Positions 1 through 9,544 of a stretch of 64,000 nt of DNA are shown in pieces (positions within the stretch are counted from its first letter, which is position 1; the number at the start of each line of letters is the position of its first letter). The DNA is taken from positions 1 through 64,000 of the forward strand of contig JBFMDN010000024.1 in NCBI GenBank assembly GCA_040753915.1, in the 5' to 3' direction. Position numbers and translations under genes: made by a program. This DNA comes from JBFMDN01 sp040753915. GTDB lineage: Bacteria > Desulfobacterota > Desulfomonilia > Desulfomonilales > Desulfomonilaceae. The notes under the pieces are model-generated. The model was not told where the DNA came from. It saw only the letters and a program-made list of their open reading frames with translations, and did no database searches.

Positions 1-281
1 TTACGCTCATCGCCCACCTCCCTGAGCCGCCTAATTTGCCGGAAAACTTCTCGCTTGTCGCGTCTTTTTTGGGGCCATCCCCGAAAAAATCACCCAACCA
101 CAAGAAAAATGGTGCGGAAGGTCAGTTTGAGGACTTCAGGGGCCTGCTCTACGCATTGAGCTTCGAGACCGGACCTCAAGAAGGTCTGGAATTGTGGAGG
201 CGAGCCAACAAGAGATTCTACGGAGCCGGATTCTTGGCGGTGGCTCAGTGGCACGACGAACAAGGCTTCAAGAAGGACTAA
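1..281 (+). CDS. Hypothetical protein, C-terminal part, cut by window start
   Basis: The reading frame is open from the first bases of the window to a stop at 279-281, so the gene very probably starts upstream of the window. About 90 residues are visible. The last 50 or so look like normal protein (hydrophobic and acidic residues alternate, with a Trp-Arg-Arg segment and a charged tail), while the beginning is rich in Pro, Ser and Lys. I do not recognise a family. A TTG at 36 could be an internal start, but no convincing ribosome site precedes it. It converges with the minus-strand gene ending at 550. Confidence 0.4.
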   Translation, partial: TLIAHLPEPPNLPENFSLVASFLGPSPKKSPNHKKNGAEGQFEDFRGLLYALSFETGPQEGLELWRRANKRFYGAGFLAVAQWHDEQGFKKD

Positions 282-549
282 GCCTGACTCCCATAATGTT
301 GCAGATACTTACACAGAGCGAACCAGAGACGATTCGAGAGACTGCCGGAACGATCCCCTACATCACATATCAACACTCTTCAGGGCATCCTCGTTGGTCT
401 CGGGGATTCTCAGGATATCCAGATACTATCCTTCATCTCTCGGAAAGGATGCAAGTTCGCGAAAGGAGATGTCTCTGGCAAGGGGGCACAGATACCGGAG
501 TCGGACGCCCGGGAAAAAAGTTGGACGGATTACAATCGCTGTCACCTCT

Positions 550-939
550 TCACCGATGGAACATAAGACCAGAGAGTAGTCCAAAGACCTCATCAGGCGA
601 AGGAAATTGCATTCCTTCAAAAAGTTGAGTCCCTTCCGCTAAGGCAGTCGTGGCCAATTCCAGTCCATCAACGAGAATGGTGTCCAGCAAATCTCTTTGA
701 TCCTCGGGTACTGCCATGAGGACTCTACGGTCCCCGTATTCAAGGCTCATACAGATGAGAGACTGGAGCGCCGTCCCCAGACGAAAGACGGCTACCTTGT
801 TCCCGACATCCGCCCTGATCGCCTCGACTGCCTGGACAAGATTCCACCAGTGATTGAGGACCCCCTGGTTTATCAGGCTCTGTTTGAGGTCTCTCTTGAG
901 GCGGTCCTTTTTCTTCATCTCCTTAGTACACGATTTCAT
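550..939 (-). CDS. Hypothetical 129-aa protein next to the CRISPR array
   Basis: This is a 129-residue protein of unknown function. The first 20 residues are very basic (Lys/Arg rich). The rest is a mostly helical-looking mix of hydrophobic and acidic residues with no signal peptide or membrane segment. It lies beyond the leader-distal end of the array, on the same strand as the cas genes but separated from them by 4.5 kb of array, so a CRISPR role is not implied. The ATG at 939 and its weak upstream AGGT lie inside one end of a dispersed repeat that recurs inverted near 53.4-53.8 kb. That repeat end may have supplied the start codon. The next ATG, at 918, has AAGGAG directly abutting it, which is too close. 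Confidence 0.55.
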   Translation of the reverse strand: MKSCTKEMKKKDRLKRDLKQSLINQGVLNHWWNLVQAVEAIRADVGNKVAVFRLGTALQSLICMSLEYGDRRVLMAVPEDQRDLLDTILVDGLELATTALAEGTQLFEGMQFPSPDEVFGLLSGLMFHR

Positions 940-1195
940 AAGTACGGTTACCTATCTCAGGGTTATCAAGAAGAGGAATGATGGTGATCATTGATAGCTT
1001 CATGCCCCGAAGGGGCATACCATAAGTAGCCGTGGGTTTCAACCCACGGAATGAGAAAACATACAAGCGAGGACCCTGGAGGGGGCCACCATTGAAATGA
1101 CCAAGAGCGAAGGCTCATTCATGATCGGTGCCTATACCAGGCGAGGAGAAACATCTTGGTCGACCCTTTCAGGGTCGGTTGGTGGTTGTGCCGCA
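922..1195. repeat. Dispersed palindromic element, copy 1
   Basis: About 270 bp here match, as a reverse complement, the element at 53411-53800. Shared blocks in order are a terminal AAGTACGGTTACC motif, GCCCCGAAGGGGC (a perfect small palindrome), CCGTGGGTTTCAACCCACGG (a 20-bp hairpin), and a GACCCTTTCAGGGTC hairpin. The second terminal repeat found in the 53-kb copy is not visible here, so this copy is probably truncated or decayed at its right end. Its left end overlaps the start of the 129-aa gene. Confidence 0.7.
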
Positions 1196-1200
1196 CCGAA

Positions 1201-1485
1201 CCCAAGGTTGAAATCCCGCCCCTTCGCCACAATCTCCTTGATGGAAGCAAGAACAGAGAATATCATCAGAACATCCTTTGGTACGGCTTCAAAACCCGTA
1301 CATGCTTCGGGCGGTAGCTGGTACAAACTACCGCCCACTTTACCCCGTCCACTCATTCCGACAATATCCCCTCCCAAGTCAACCTATTGTGAAAAAATCA
1401 ACCCATTTCTGTCAGTACAATTTGAAAGCCTACACCTCTCTTCAGGGATGAATGGTGGGACTTCAGGCCGTTTCCAGATAATCAT
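1201..1485. other. Intergenic trailer side of the CRISPR array
   Basis: I see no credible gene in these 285 bases. They lie past the last, leader-distal repeat. No degenerate extra repeat and no strong terminator hairpin with a T-run was seen. Confidence 0.5.
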
Positions 1486-1633
1486 GTTTCAATCCTTGTT
1501 TTTCTGGATACCTCTGTTCCGGGACGGTTCAGCTCGGCGATCACGAGCGCCCGACCCGGTTTCAATCCTTGTTTTTCTGGATACCTCTGTTCCGGGTTGT
1601 GGACCTGTATGAGAAGCTCCAGGGGCTGCCTGA

Positions 1634-1969
1634 GTTTCAATCCTTGTTTTTCTGGATACCTCTGTTCCGGGAGCGCAGCCCGGCTCTGTGCGAGCTTGTA
1701 CGGGATCGGTTTCAATCCTTGTTTTTCTGGATACCTCTGTTCCGGGCCTTCTGCACCACGAGCACCCGCGACTCCTCCTGGTAGTTTCAATCCTTGTTTT
1801 TCTGGATACCTCTGTTCCGGGCAGGACCTGGACATTTTCTCCTTCTGTTGCGGTGGCGTTTCAATCCTTGTTTTTCTGGATACCTCTGTTCCGGGCTGTT
1901 TCCCCTTCGCGGGCGGCGCCGACGGCCTGATGTTTCAATCCTTGTTTTTCTGGATACCTCTGTTCCGGG
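1634..1969 (-). repeat. Duplicated four-spacer block, leader-distal copy
   Basis: Five repeats and the four spacers between them (starting at 1672, 1747, 1822 and 1896) recur without a visible change at 3923-4258, exactly 2289 bp away. Spacers on either side differ, so the duplication is bounded by repeats. Unequal recombination between repeats explains this better than four independent re-acquisitions in the same order. Confidence 0.9.
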
Positions 1970-3922
1970 CTGGCACGGCGCCGGCGGGAAGAGCACCAGG
2001 CCCAGTTTCAATCCTTGTTTTTCTGGATACCTCTGTTCCGGGTATGCCCCCCTCAATGCCTCATTTCTGGGGATGAATGTTTCAATCCTTGTTTTTCTGG
2101 ATACCTCTGTTCCGGGCTCGGCGCTGGCGACAGCTATGAGATGGCATGGTGAGTTTCAATCCTTGTTTTTCTGGATACCTCTGTTCCGGGTGCTGGCCTG
2201 GAATGAGGGATTCGTGGGCGTGGGCCGGTTTCAATCCTTGTTTTTCTGGATACCTCTGTTCCGGGTGGATCGACCACAGAGACGAATCGTTCCACATCTA
2301 GTTTCAATCCTTGTTTTTCTGGATACCTCTGTTCCGGGGTGGGCATCCGGGCCGATGAATCGCTCAACCGATTGTTTCAATCCTTGTTTTTCTGGATACC
2401 TCTGTTCCGGGCGTGCGTATGTTCCCCTGCATGGGTCCATAAGTCCCGTTTCAATCCTTGTTTTTCTGGATACCTCTGTTCCGGGATCAAGAGTGAATAT
2501 CTCGGTACAGGTATTTGAACGTTTCAATCCTTGTTTTTCTGGATACCTCTGTTCCGGGTTTGTTACTCTTTGGACAATAAGCCCACATATCGGAGTTTCA
2601 ATCCTTGTTTTTCTGGATACCTCTGTTCCGGGTTTCTTGCACGTCCCGGCCGTGGCTTCGTGCAATTGTTTCAATCCTTGTTTTTCTGGATACCTCTGTT
2701 CCGGGCCAGTTAGTAATGGTAGCCCTGAGATCATGACGAAGTTTCAATCCTTGTTTTTCTGGATACCTCTGTTCCGGGTAGTCCGGGATTTTGGGAGCGT
2801 TTGGCTGAACGGAGTTTCAATCCTTGTTTTTCTGGATACCTCTGTTCCGGGACTGAAGCCATTGGAGACCCGCAAACGATTCTGTCGGTTTCAATCCTTG
2901 TTTTTCTGGATACCTCTGTTCCGGGCAGACTGAGCGAGGCATTGAGGGATATAGACCGATTGTTTCAATCCTTGTTTTTCTGGATACCTCTGTTCCGGGG
3001 TTGCCGACATATTGGAAAGTTTGACCGGCACGTTGGTTTCAATCCTTGTTTTTCTGGATACCTCTGTTCCGGGACTTCTCCTCGCCCCCTACATGGGCTG
3101 CCATTCTCGTTTCAATCCTTGTTTTTCTGGATACCTCTGTTCCGGGACGTCCATGTCGATGTAGGTTTTTTTCATAATCAGTTTCAATCCTTGTTTTTCT
3201 GGATACCTCTGTTCCGGGCCGGTAGGCATTGTTCTCAGCGTCCAGCTCCTCTGCCGTTTCAATCCTTGTTTTTCTGGATACCTCTGTTCCGGGGCGCATC
3301 GTGTATTCGGCCCGCAGCGGTCGTGCCCAGTTTCAATCCTTGTTTTTCTGGATACCTCTGTTCCGGGTTTCGTAGAAGGCGGGAGATTGATCCTGCCGAA
3401 TCGGTTTCAATCCTTGTTTTTCTGGATACCTCTGTTCCGGGGTCGCACCACTTGGGCCGCTTTTCTGTCTCATATACGTTTCAATCCTTGTTTTTCTGGA
3501 TACCTCTGTTCCGGGAAGGATTTGTCTTATTGGGCGCTCAAATGCTCAAGATGTTTCAATCCTTGTTTTTCTGGATACCTCTGTTCCGGGTTTCCCCATG
3601 TCTCGGAATCCAGAACAGCGGAACAGTTTCAATCCTTGTTTTTCTGGATACCTCTGTTCCGGGGTGGAGCGCGGCGAGGCACCAATAGCGTTGAGCGCGT
3701 TTCAATCCTTGTTTTTCTGGATACCTCTGTTCCGGGGCTCATGGAACGCAAGGCGGCAACGCAGGGGGATGTGGGTTTCAATCCTTGTTTTTCTGGATAC
3801 CTCTGTTCCGGGACACTATGTGCCTCTTGCCTCGGCTCAATAGCGGCTGTTTCAATCCTTGTTTTTCTGGATACCTCTGTTCCGGGCCTGCTCGGATGGA
3901 CGGTAGGCGTATACTACCCAAC

Positions 3923-4258
3923 GTTTCAATCCTTGTTTTTCTGGATACCTCTGTTCCGGGAGCGCAGCCCGGCTCTGTGCGAGCTTGTACGGGATCGGTT
4001 TCAATCCTTGTTTTTCTGGATACCTCTGTTCCGGGCCTTCTGCACCACGAGCACCCGCGACTCCTCCTGGTAGTTTCAATCCTTGTTTTTCTGGATACCT
4101 CTGTTCCGGGCAGGACCTGGACATTTTCTCCTTCTGTTGCGGTGGCGTTTCAATCCTTGTTTTTCTGGATACCTCTGTTCCGGGCTGTTTCCCCTTCGCG
4201 GGCGGCGCCGACGGCCTGATGTTTCAATCCTTGTTTTTCTGGATACCTCTGTTCCGGG
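3923..4258 (-). repeat. Duplicated four-spacer block, leader-proximal copy
   Basis: This is the second copy of the 336-bp block at 1634-1969. It contains the same four spacers in the same order (first spacer 3961-3997). It sits nearer the leader, so in insertion order it is flanked by younger spacers. Confidence 0.9.
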
Positions 4259-6029
4259 CGGAGATGACCAGCGCAAAGGCCTGAACCTGTGGCAGTTTCA
4301 ATCCTTGTTTTTCTGGATACCTCTGTTCCGGGCCACGCTCCCAAATGTCATGCGAGAGCGCTATCTCAGGTTTCAATCCTTGTTTTTCTGGATACCTCTG
4401 TTCCGGGATGGGGTTCACGTCGGACCGAGCACGCTCTGCGAGGTTTCAATCCTTGTTTTTCTGGATACCTCTGTTCCGGGTATCGACTCTTAGGCCGGTC
4501 CGCGAGCTTCATCCAAGTTTCAATCCTTGTTTTTCTGGATACCTCTGTTCCGGGTTCGCCCGTCCAGTAGCTCCCAGCCACTGCCCGGGCGTTTCAATCC
4601 TTGTTTTTCTGGATACCTCTGTTCCGGGCTGTCGCCACATTCTCGTCGTGCTTACTTTCCTCATGTTTCAATCCTTGTTTTTCTGGATACCTCTGTTCCG
4701 GGAATAGCCAATCAACCCGTCTCATCATAGCCACATAGTTTCAATCCTTGTTTTTCTGGATACCTCTGTTCCGGGGCTTTAAAAAACGTTAGGTTGCCCT
4801 TTTCGTCCGGTTGTTTCAATCCTTGTTTTTCTGGATACCTCTGTTCCGGGACGAACTGCTGCGACAGCACGCCAAAGATGAAGAAGTTTCAATCCTTGTT
4901 TTTCTGGATACCTCTGTTCCGGGTCGTTTCAAGGGCACAAGATTTTCCTGCCCCAGCTGTTTCAATCCTTGTTTTTCTGGATACCTCTGTTCCGGGTCCA
5001 TTGGGCTACGTATACTACCCCAGAACCAGCTGTTTCAATCCTTGTTTTTCTGGATACCTCTGTTCCGGGATTCTTAATCTGATTGCGTTCGTCGCACTGT
5101 CTTGTTTCAATCCTTGTTTTTCTGGATACCTCTGTTCCGGGGCAGCCAGAGCTTTTTCGAGCTCGGACTTCATGGCGAGTTTCAATCCTTGTTTTTCTGG
5201 ATACCTCTGTTCCGGGCCATCACAGCGCTTGTCGGCAAGAGCAAGAAATGGACCAGTTTCAATCCTTGTTTTTCTGGATACCTCTGTTCCGGGACTACCG
5301 GCCAGCCTTTGGATGTCTCGTCGTCATCGTTTCAATCCTTGTTTTTCTGGATACCTCTGTTCCGGGATGGACCCGCTGACCGCATTGCACAGAGAGGCTA
5401 ATGTTTCAATCCTTGTTTTTCTGGATACCTCTGTTCCGGGCTTGAGGCAGGAATGATTTTCCCGTTCCGGCGGGGCGTTTCAATCCTTGTTTTTCTGGAT
5501 ACCTCTGTTCCGGGTCTATTGGAGAGTTAAGACTGATACCACTTCTACAGTGTTTCAATCCTTGTTTTTCTGGATACCTCTGTTCCGGGAATCTCAAGAG
5601 TAAGCTGACAACCGGACAGCTTCTTGTTTCAATCCTTGTTTTTCTGGATACCTCTGTTCCGGGACAGAAACCCACTTCATTTGCTTCCCTCCTGGAAATG
5701 TTTCAATCCTTGTTTTTCTGGATACCTCTGTTCCGGGATCGAGGGCCGTCATGAGCCAGTCCTGAAAGTCCAGTTTCAATCCTTGTTTTTCTGGATACCT
5801 CTGTTCCGGGAAGTCTAGCCCCCCGTAAATCAGCATACTTTAAGTGTTTCAATCCTTGTTTTTCTGGATACCTCTGTTCCGGGATTGCCGACGATTGCGC
5901 CCCGGTCTTCCACGTGGCGTTTCAATCCTTGTTTTTCTGGATACCTCTGTTCCGGGATCACGAGCAGCTTCAGCCGGATGGGAGCCGGCATGTTTCAATC
6001 CTTGTTTTTCTGGATACCTCTGTTCCGGG

Positions 6030-6178
6030 TCCGCCCGGCCCACTTTCCCCCTGATTATACCCTGTTGTCCAAATTTTTCGGAAGCTATTTTGCCCCGCTC
6101 GCTCCAAAAAAATCTCCATTTCAGCCCGATTTCTCCGAACGGCACAAAGGTCATCCCTTTGAGATGTTTGCCATTTCC
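6030..6178 (-). promoter_or_regulatory. CRISPR leader with pre-crRNA promoter
   Basis: This 149-bp region separates the stop codon of cas4 from the first (leader-proximal) repeat and reads on the minus strand. It holds runs of A and T and a perfect TATAAT at 6059-6054 (minus strand), about 25 bp before the first repeat. A weak -35 candidate, TTCCGA, lies about 18 bp upstream of it. The position fits a promoter for the pre-crRNA and the site where Cas1-Cas2 inserts spacers. The -10 is seen directly; the leader function is inferred from position. Confidence 0.65.
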
Positions 6179-6787
6179 TCATTCAAGACCGCGATCGCAG
6201 ATATTTCTGTAGCAGCAGTCCCGGCACGCGGATTTTGACGCGCCTCGCTCAGGAATGCGGCCTGAGGTGAGAGTGTCTCTGATTTCCCGTATGGATCGCT
6301 CCAGCTTGTCCTTCTGTTCGACACCGAGAGGGATCTCAACGAGCTTATTCTTGGACCTTGTGTACACTACAAACGCGCGAGGCACCTCGACACGAAAGGC
6401 CGTCTCCACAAGGCGTCCATAAAAGGCCGCCTGAACCACGTGAGTCTCATGGACGCGCCTGGGACACTCCGCAAACTTGTAATCCAAGGGAGCCATCGTG
6501 CCGTCATTAAGGGTAAGGACCTCGTCTAGGACTCCAATCAGTCCGTCCGGAGTCGACAGGTGCACGTTGAAGCTGCGCGCTATGCATCCCACCTTCTTTC
6601 TCAGATACCCCCTATTGACGGAAGTCACTTTGCTATGAATCTCTCGCCCTTTCATCACCTTGAAGCGCTTCTCCTGGTGCTCCGGGACTGCCAACACGTG
6701 CTCGAAGTAGGTAAACCTCGGGCAAAAGCAGTGCTCCAAAACGTCCGTGCACATTAACTCAATTATGGGCTGCTCAGAAGAATGCAC
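6179..6787 (-). CDS. cas4: CRISPR-associated exonuclease Cas4
   Basis: Cas4 is a RecB-type nuclease with an iron-sulfur cluster that helps select and trim prespacers by PAM before Cas1-Cas2 integration. The protein is 202 residues. It has cysteines at 20 and 22 near the N-terminus and a C-terminal Cys cluster (a CRDCC motif followed by a further Cys), the usual 4Fe-4S ligands. Between them are RecB-like nuclease motifs: GREIH near 48, GVLDE near 85 and LDYKF near 102. The gene overlaps the end of cas2 by 14 nt. In type I-D loci cas4 usually precedes cas1; here it is the last gene, right beside the leader. Confidence 0.93.
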   Translation of the reverse strand: MHSSEQPIIELMCTDVLEHCFCPRFTYFEHVLAVPEHQEKRFKVMKGREIHSKVTSVNRGYLRKKVGCIARSFNVHLSTPDGLIGVLDEVLTLNDGTMAPLDYKFAECPRRVHETHVVQAAFYGRLVETAFRVEVPRAFVVYTRSKNKLVEIPLGVEQKDKLERSIREIRDTLTSGRIPERGASKSACRDCCYRNICDRGLE

Positions 6788-7073
6788 TGATTACCTCATC
6801 GTTTACATAGCGGGGGTCAAAGGCGAGTCCAAGTGTCTTCACCCTCCGGAAATCGTCGGCACAAAGCGGAAAGAGAAACACACTGTCCGTCGAGGCATCT
6901 ATAACTTCTCCGCACTGGAGGGCCAGCTCGTCGATCCGATTGCTCGGCAGCTTGCCGAGAAACGCGCTTTTCTGCACCCTTTGGAGCCCTTTTGCCTTGC
7001 AAAGCTTTGCCACTCTGTTTCGTTGCTTGTCATCGGAAATGTCATAAATGACCCAAACAAGGGTGCTCGTCAT
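6774..7073 (-). CDS. cas2: CRISPR adaptation protein Cas2
   Basis: Cas2 forms the dimeric core of the Cas1-Cas2 integrase that captures new spacers. The 99-residue length is typical. The N-terminal strand VIYDIS with Asp11 is the family hallmark (ferredoxin-like fold), followed by the basic helix that usually contacts DNA. The ATG overlaps the last base of the cas1 stop codon (TAATG), so the two are probably translated together. Confidence 0.95.
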   Translation of the reverse strand: MTSTLVWVIYDISDDKQRNRVAKLCKAKGLQRVQKSAFLGKLPSNRIDELALQCGEVIDASTDSVFLFPLCADDFRRVKTLGLAFDPRYVNDEVISAFF

Positions 7074-8086
7074 TAGAATTCCTCCACCGCAACCACCTCG
7101 GGATCGTGATCGCCGGTCGCGAGCAATGCCGCAATCCGGTGTGCTTCCTGTCGGATCACATTGAACCGGCGGATGGTCCTACGCCGATAGCGGATTTTCT
7201 GTTCGAGGTGCTCGTTGACTGCGCTCACCACGACAGGCTTTCCCTTTTCGTTCAAGCTCACCGCGTGCTCTGAGCGGTCAAAAAACTCATCCTTGACGTG
7301 CCGGCCGGTGAATAGTGATACGCACGTCCGCTCCGCGTAGATCCGGAATGGCTCGATGAGGTCGAACACGAGCGATGTTTGACCGTAATTGTCCGCGTGT
7401 AGGAACCCCACAAAGGGGTCAAGCCCTGCGAGTATGCATGCCTGTTCCACCCGAGAATAAAGGATACCGTAGCAATAGTTGAGCGCGGCATTGAACGGAT
7501 CCTTGGCCGGTCTTCGAGACCGTCCGTCGAACCTGTACGCGCTCGGCATGATCCCTGCCAAGTTCTCGAAGTAGATCCGTCCGGCAGCACCCTCAAGCCC
7601 CATGATGGAGTTGCGTTTTTCCTCCACCGTGTATTCCGGCTCGATCTTCTCAATCTTGAGTTTTAACTCCAGGATCCGCTCGGCCCCCTCCCACATTGCT
7701 GTCTTGCGTGCCGGTCGCTTCTGGGACAGAATCTTCAGAAAATTGGCTTGGTTCGTGAGCTTCGTCGCCACCAGCCCCGACGCGATGCCAAGTCCCAGCG
7801 GCTCCTCCGCGGCCTCCAATTGCCGCCGCCTGACCACGGCCACCCTGCCGAGCCTCGAATGCCAGAACCGTCCCACCGGCTCCCCGAACTTGTCGAGGAT
7901 TACCAGATCAATGTTGTGCTCCTGCGCCAGAATCACCGCCTGACCAGTCACAGCCGTTGACGGAGAAATGACAATCCTGCTTAGCTTCCCCGGCGCGATC
8001 TCCTTCCGAACCTCACCTGCGGTCAGGAGAAAGATGCCGTCCCGTTGCCTGAGCATGGTGCCAGGGGTTGTTATAACGAGCTCCAT
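7073..8086 (-). CDS. cas1: CRISPR adaptation integrase Cas1
   Basis: Cas1 is the metal-dependent integrase that inserts spacers at the leader end. With the start placed at the ATG at 8086 (MELVITTPGT) the protein is 337 residues. The catalytic set is visible: Glu165 in GLEGAAGR, His230 in FLHADNYGQTSL, and the acidic FDLIEPFR motif at 241-248. The upstream in-frame ATG at 8125 would add 13 residues inside cas6 and is less likely. The chosen start overlaps the end of cas6 by 16 nt, in keeping with the tight packing of this operon. Confidence 0.95.
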   Translation of the reverse strand: MELVITTPGTMLRQRDGIFLLTAGEVRKEIAPGKLSRIVISPSTAVTGQAVILAQEHNIDLVILDKFGEPVGRFWHSRLGRVAVVRRRQLEAAEEPLGLGIASGLVATKLTNQANFLKILSQKRPARKTAMWEGAERILELKLKIEKIEPEYTVEEKRNSIMGLEGAAGRIYFENLAGIMPSAYRFDGRSRRPAKDPFNAALNYCYGILYSRVEQACILAGLDPFVGFLHADNYGQTSLVFDLIEPFRIYAERTCVSLFTGRHVKDEFFDRSEHAVSLNEKGKPVVVSAVNEHLEQKIRYRRRTIRRFNVIRQEAHRIAALLATGDHDPEVVAVEEF

Positions 8087-8760
8087 GGCGCCCCCGACTT
8101 GGGGTCTGTAACGACCGTTCCGCAACCTCTAGAAACAGCCTTTCCTAACCCAAACAGGGCAGGCAGTAAGAAGTTTGCGGAAAAACAACCGATGAATCCT
8201 GTCATCAGAGTGCCTTTCAGGAGCACCTGACGCTCCTGAAGCCAGCCAATGCTCACGGCAAGCTGTCGTTCCACAACGATTCCCAGTCCCTTGCACATGG
8301 ATAAGATGTTTCCGACAATCGTCTTCTCGAGCAGGCGGCGCCTGTCTTCCCAGCAAGCCCGGCGATATTTTGCTACGTTGTTCTGGTTAAGGCCAAGCCA
8401 CGGGGTAACGAATCGATAGGGTAGGAGCTCTGCTGAAGGCCCGACTTGCACTACCTGGGAAACAAGGTGAACATCAGCAACGGAAACTGATTTTCTGTGC
8501 AAGTCGACTAGAGTTATGCACTTCATCCGATCGAGCACATCTTGTCCTTCTTCGATTCCCACTACAATCAAATGTCCGTTGATGACTTTAAACTGAACGC
8601 GGGGATAGTTGTAAACAAATCCCGCCCCATAGTGATGGTGAAGAAGCACATCATCCGAGAACCGTTTGCCAAAATACCCGCGCGCCCTCACCGCGTCGCC
8701 CAGTTGCAACGGATCATTCATAACAAACGTAAGATAATCAACGTGGAGTTCCACAATCAC
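8071..8760 (-). CDS. cas6: CRISPR RNA endoribonuclease Cas6 (type I-D)
   Basis: Cas6 cuts the pre-crRNA inside each repeat to leave an 8-nt 5' handle. The protein is 229 residues from a GTG start. The first strand (VIVELHVDYLTF) fits the N-terminal beta strand of the RAMP fold. The C-terminus has the Cas6 glycine-rich loop: GLGKAVSRGCGTV. The start is set by a GTGA overlap with the csc1 stop at 8757-8760; the frame runs further upstream but only into csc1. Position between csc1 and cas1 matches I-D operons. The catalytic histidine cannot be assigned without an alignment; the HHH run about 45 residues in is a candidate. Confidence 0.88.
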   Translation of the reverse strand: MIVELHVDYLTFVMNDPLQLGDAVRARGYFGKRFSDDVLLHHHYGAGFVYNYPRVQFKVINGHLIVVGIEEGQDVLDRMKCITLVDLHRKSVSVADVHLVSQVVQVGPSAELLPYRFVTPWLGLNQNNVAKYRRACWEDRRRLLEKTIVGNILSMCKGLGIVVERQLAVSIGWLQERQVLLKGTLMTGFIGCFSANFLLPALFGLGKAVSRGCGTVVTDPKSGAPWSSL

Positions 8761-9530
8761 ATGAACACCGTTGCATCTCGTCCACGTATTCGCTCCAACG
8801 CGCCGGGCATTGCGTACCCGGTAGGCCAGGCTAGAATACATGTCGACTTTCCCAGCCCTTTGCAAGGTTTCCTGAATTTAATCTCCACCGCCGGCGTGGC
8901 AGCGGCATTCTCCACAACGCCGTACGGTAGCATGTTGACTATAACTCCCCTGGCCACGTCCGAGATAAGCGGGTCGACCGGATGATCCGCTATCGCTCGC
9001 GTCGCAATGGGCTTCCATGCAACGGCTTCAACGTACTCAGCCCGAACGGGAGAGCGAAAAGAGCCAAGCCGAATAAGTTCAGGGGGTCTCCAGGATTCGT
9101 CCACGACGATTAGAAAACCGAGGAATTCACATTCAGGCGCAAGGAAGTAGAGTTTGCGGTATTTGAGAGGCTGCACACGGGAGTCGATCCGCTTCAGCTC
9201 TCGGGTGGGGCCTCTCAGATTTATTTCGACGAATCCTTCCGAGTCTCCTTTGGCTACTTCTGCGCGGTATCTAACGCTGCCGATGGATCGGGCTGGTGTA
9301 GCGTAGAACTTGGGGGAGAATCTGCTGTCCACATAATGGGGGACGTTGGCGCCACCGTCTTGACCAAACGTGAGAAAAGATTGCCGTGCAACCAGTTCGT
9401 TTGTGGCAGCCGAAAAGGCACCGTTCAGGGCTGTTCCGTGCAGCACAGTCGGCGTAACCGCGGCAGACAACCCCTCCCGTGCGTAATATACAGCATCCAG
9501 AAAAATTAGTCTTACAGCCAGAATTCTCAT
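8757..9530 (-). CDS. csc1: Cascade subunit Csc1 (Cas5d, type I-D)
   Basis: This 257-residue protein occupies the csc1 (Cas5) position. In type I-D the Cas5 subunit caps the 5' handle of the crRNA and helps recognise the PAM. Sequence support is moderate: an N-terminal RAMP-like strand (RILAVRLIFLDAVYY), FYATPAR near residue 75, and a GSFRSPVR segment that resembles the conserved Cas5 loop. The ATG at 9530 is preceded by AGGAG, and the gap to csc2 is 14 bp. Its stop overlaps the GTG of cas6. Identification rests on gene order as well as motifs. Confidence 0.8.
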   Translation of the reverse strand: MRILAVRLIFLDAVYYAREGLSAAVTPTVLHGTALNGAFSAATNELVARQSFLTFGQDGGANVPHYVDSRFSPKFYATPARSIGSVRYRAEVAKGDSEGFVEINLRGPTRELKRIDSRVQPLKYRKLYFLAPECEFLGFLIVVDESWRPPELIRLGSFRSPVRAEYVEAVAWKPIATRAIADHPVDPLISDVARGVIVNMLPYGVVENAAATPAVEIKFRKPCKGLGKSTCILAWPTGYAMPGALERIRGRDATVFM

Positions 9531-9544
9531 GATGACTAATGCTC

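Larger units (their letters stand above)
1486..6029 (-). CRISPR. CRISPR array, 62 repeats of 38 nt, 61 spacers
   Basis: I count 62 copies of a 38-nt repeat, beginning at 1486, 1559, 1634 and so on to 5992. Spacers are mostly 35-37 nt (range 34-39). Every copy I read is identical, including the outermost one at 1486. On the minus strand the repeat begins CCCGGAACAG and ends GGATTGAAAC; the ATTGAAAC 3' end is the usual 8-nt crRNA handle, so the array is transcribed on the minus strand, from 6029 towards 1486, like the cas genes. New spacers should therefore enter near 6029. Because of an internal block duplication (1634-1969 equals 3923-4258) there are 57 distinct spacers. The short open frames that read through the array are repeat translations, not genes. 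Confidence 0.98.

Noticed and set aside
1482..6212. Many open frames across the array with repeated FQSLFFWIPLFR or PEQRYPEKQGLK peptides
   Set aside because: They are translations of the CRISPR repeat in different frames; each changes frame with spacer length and none has a ribosome site.
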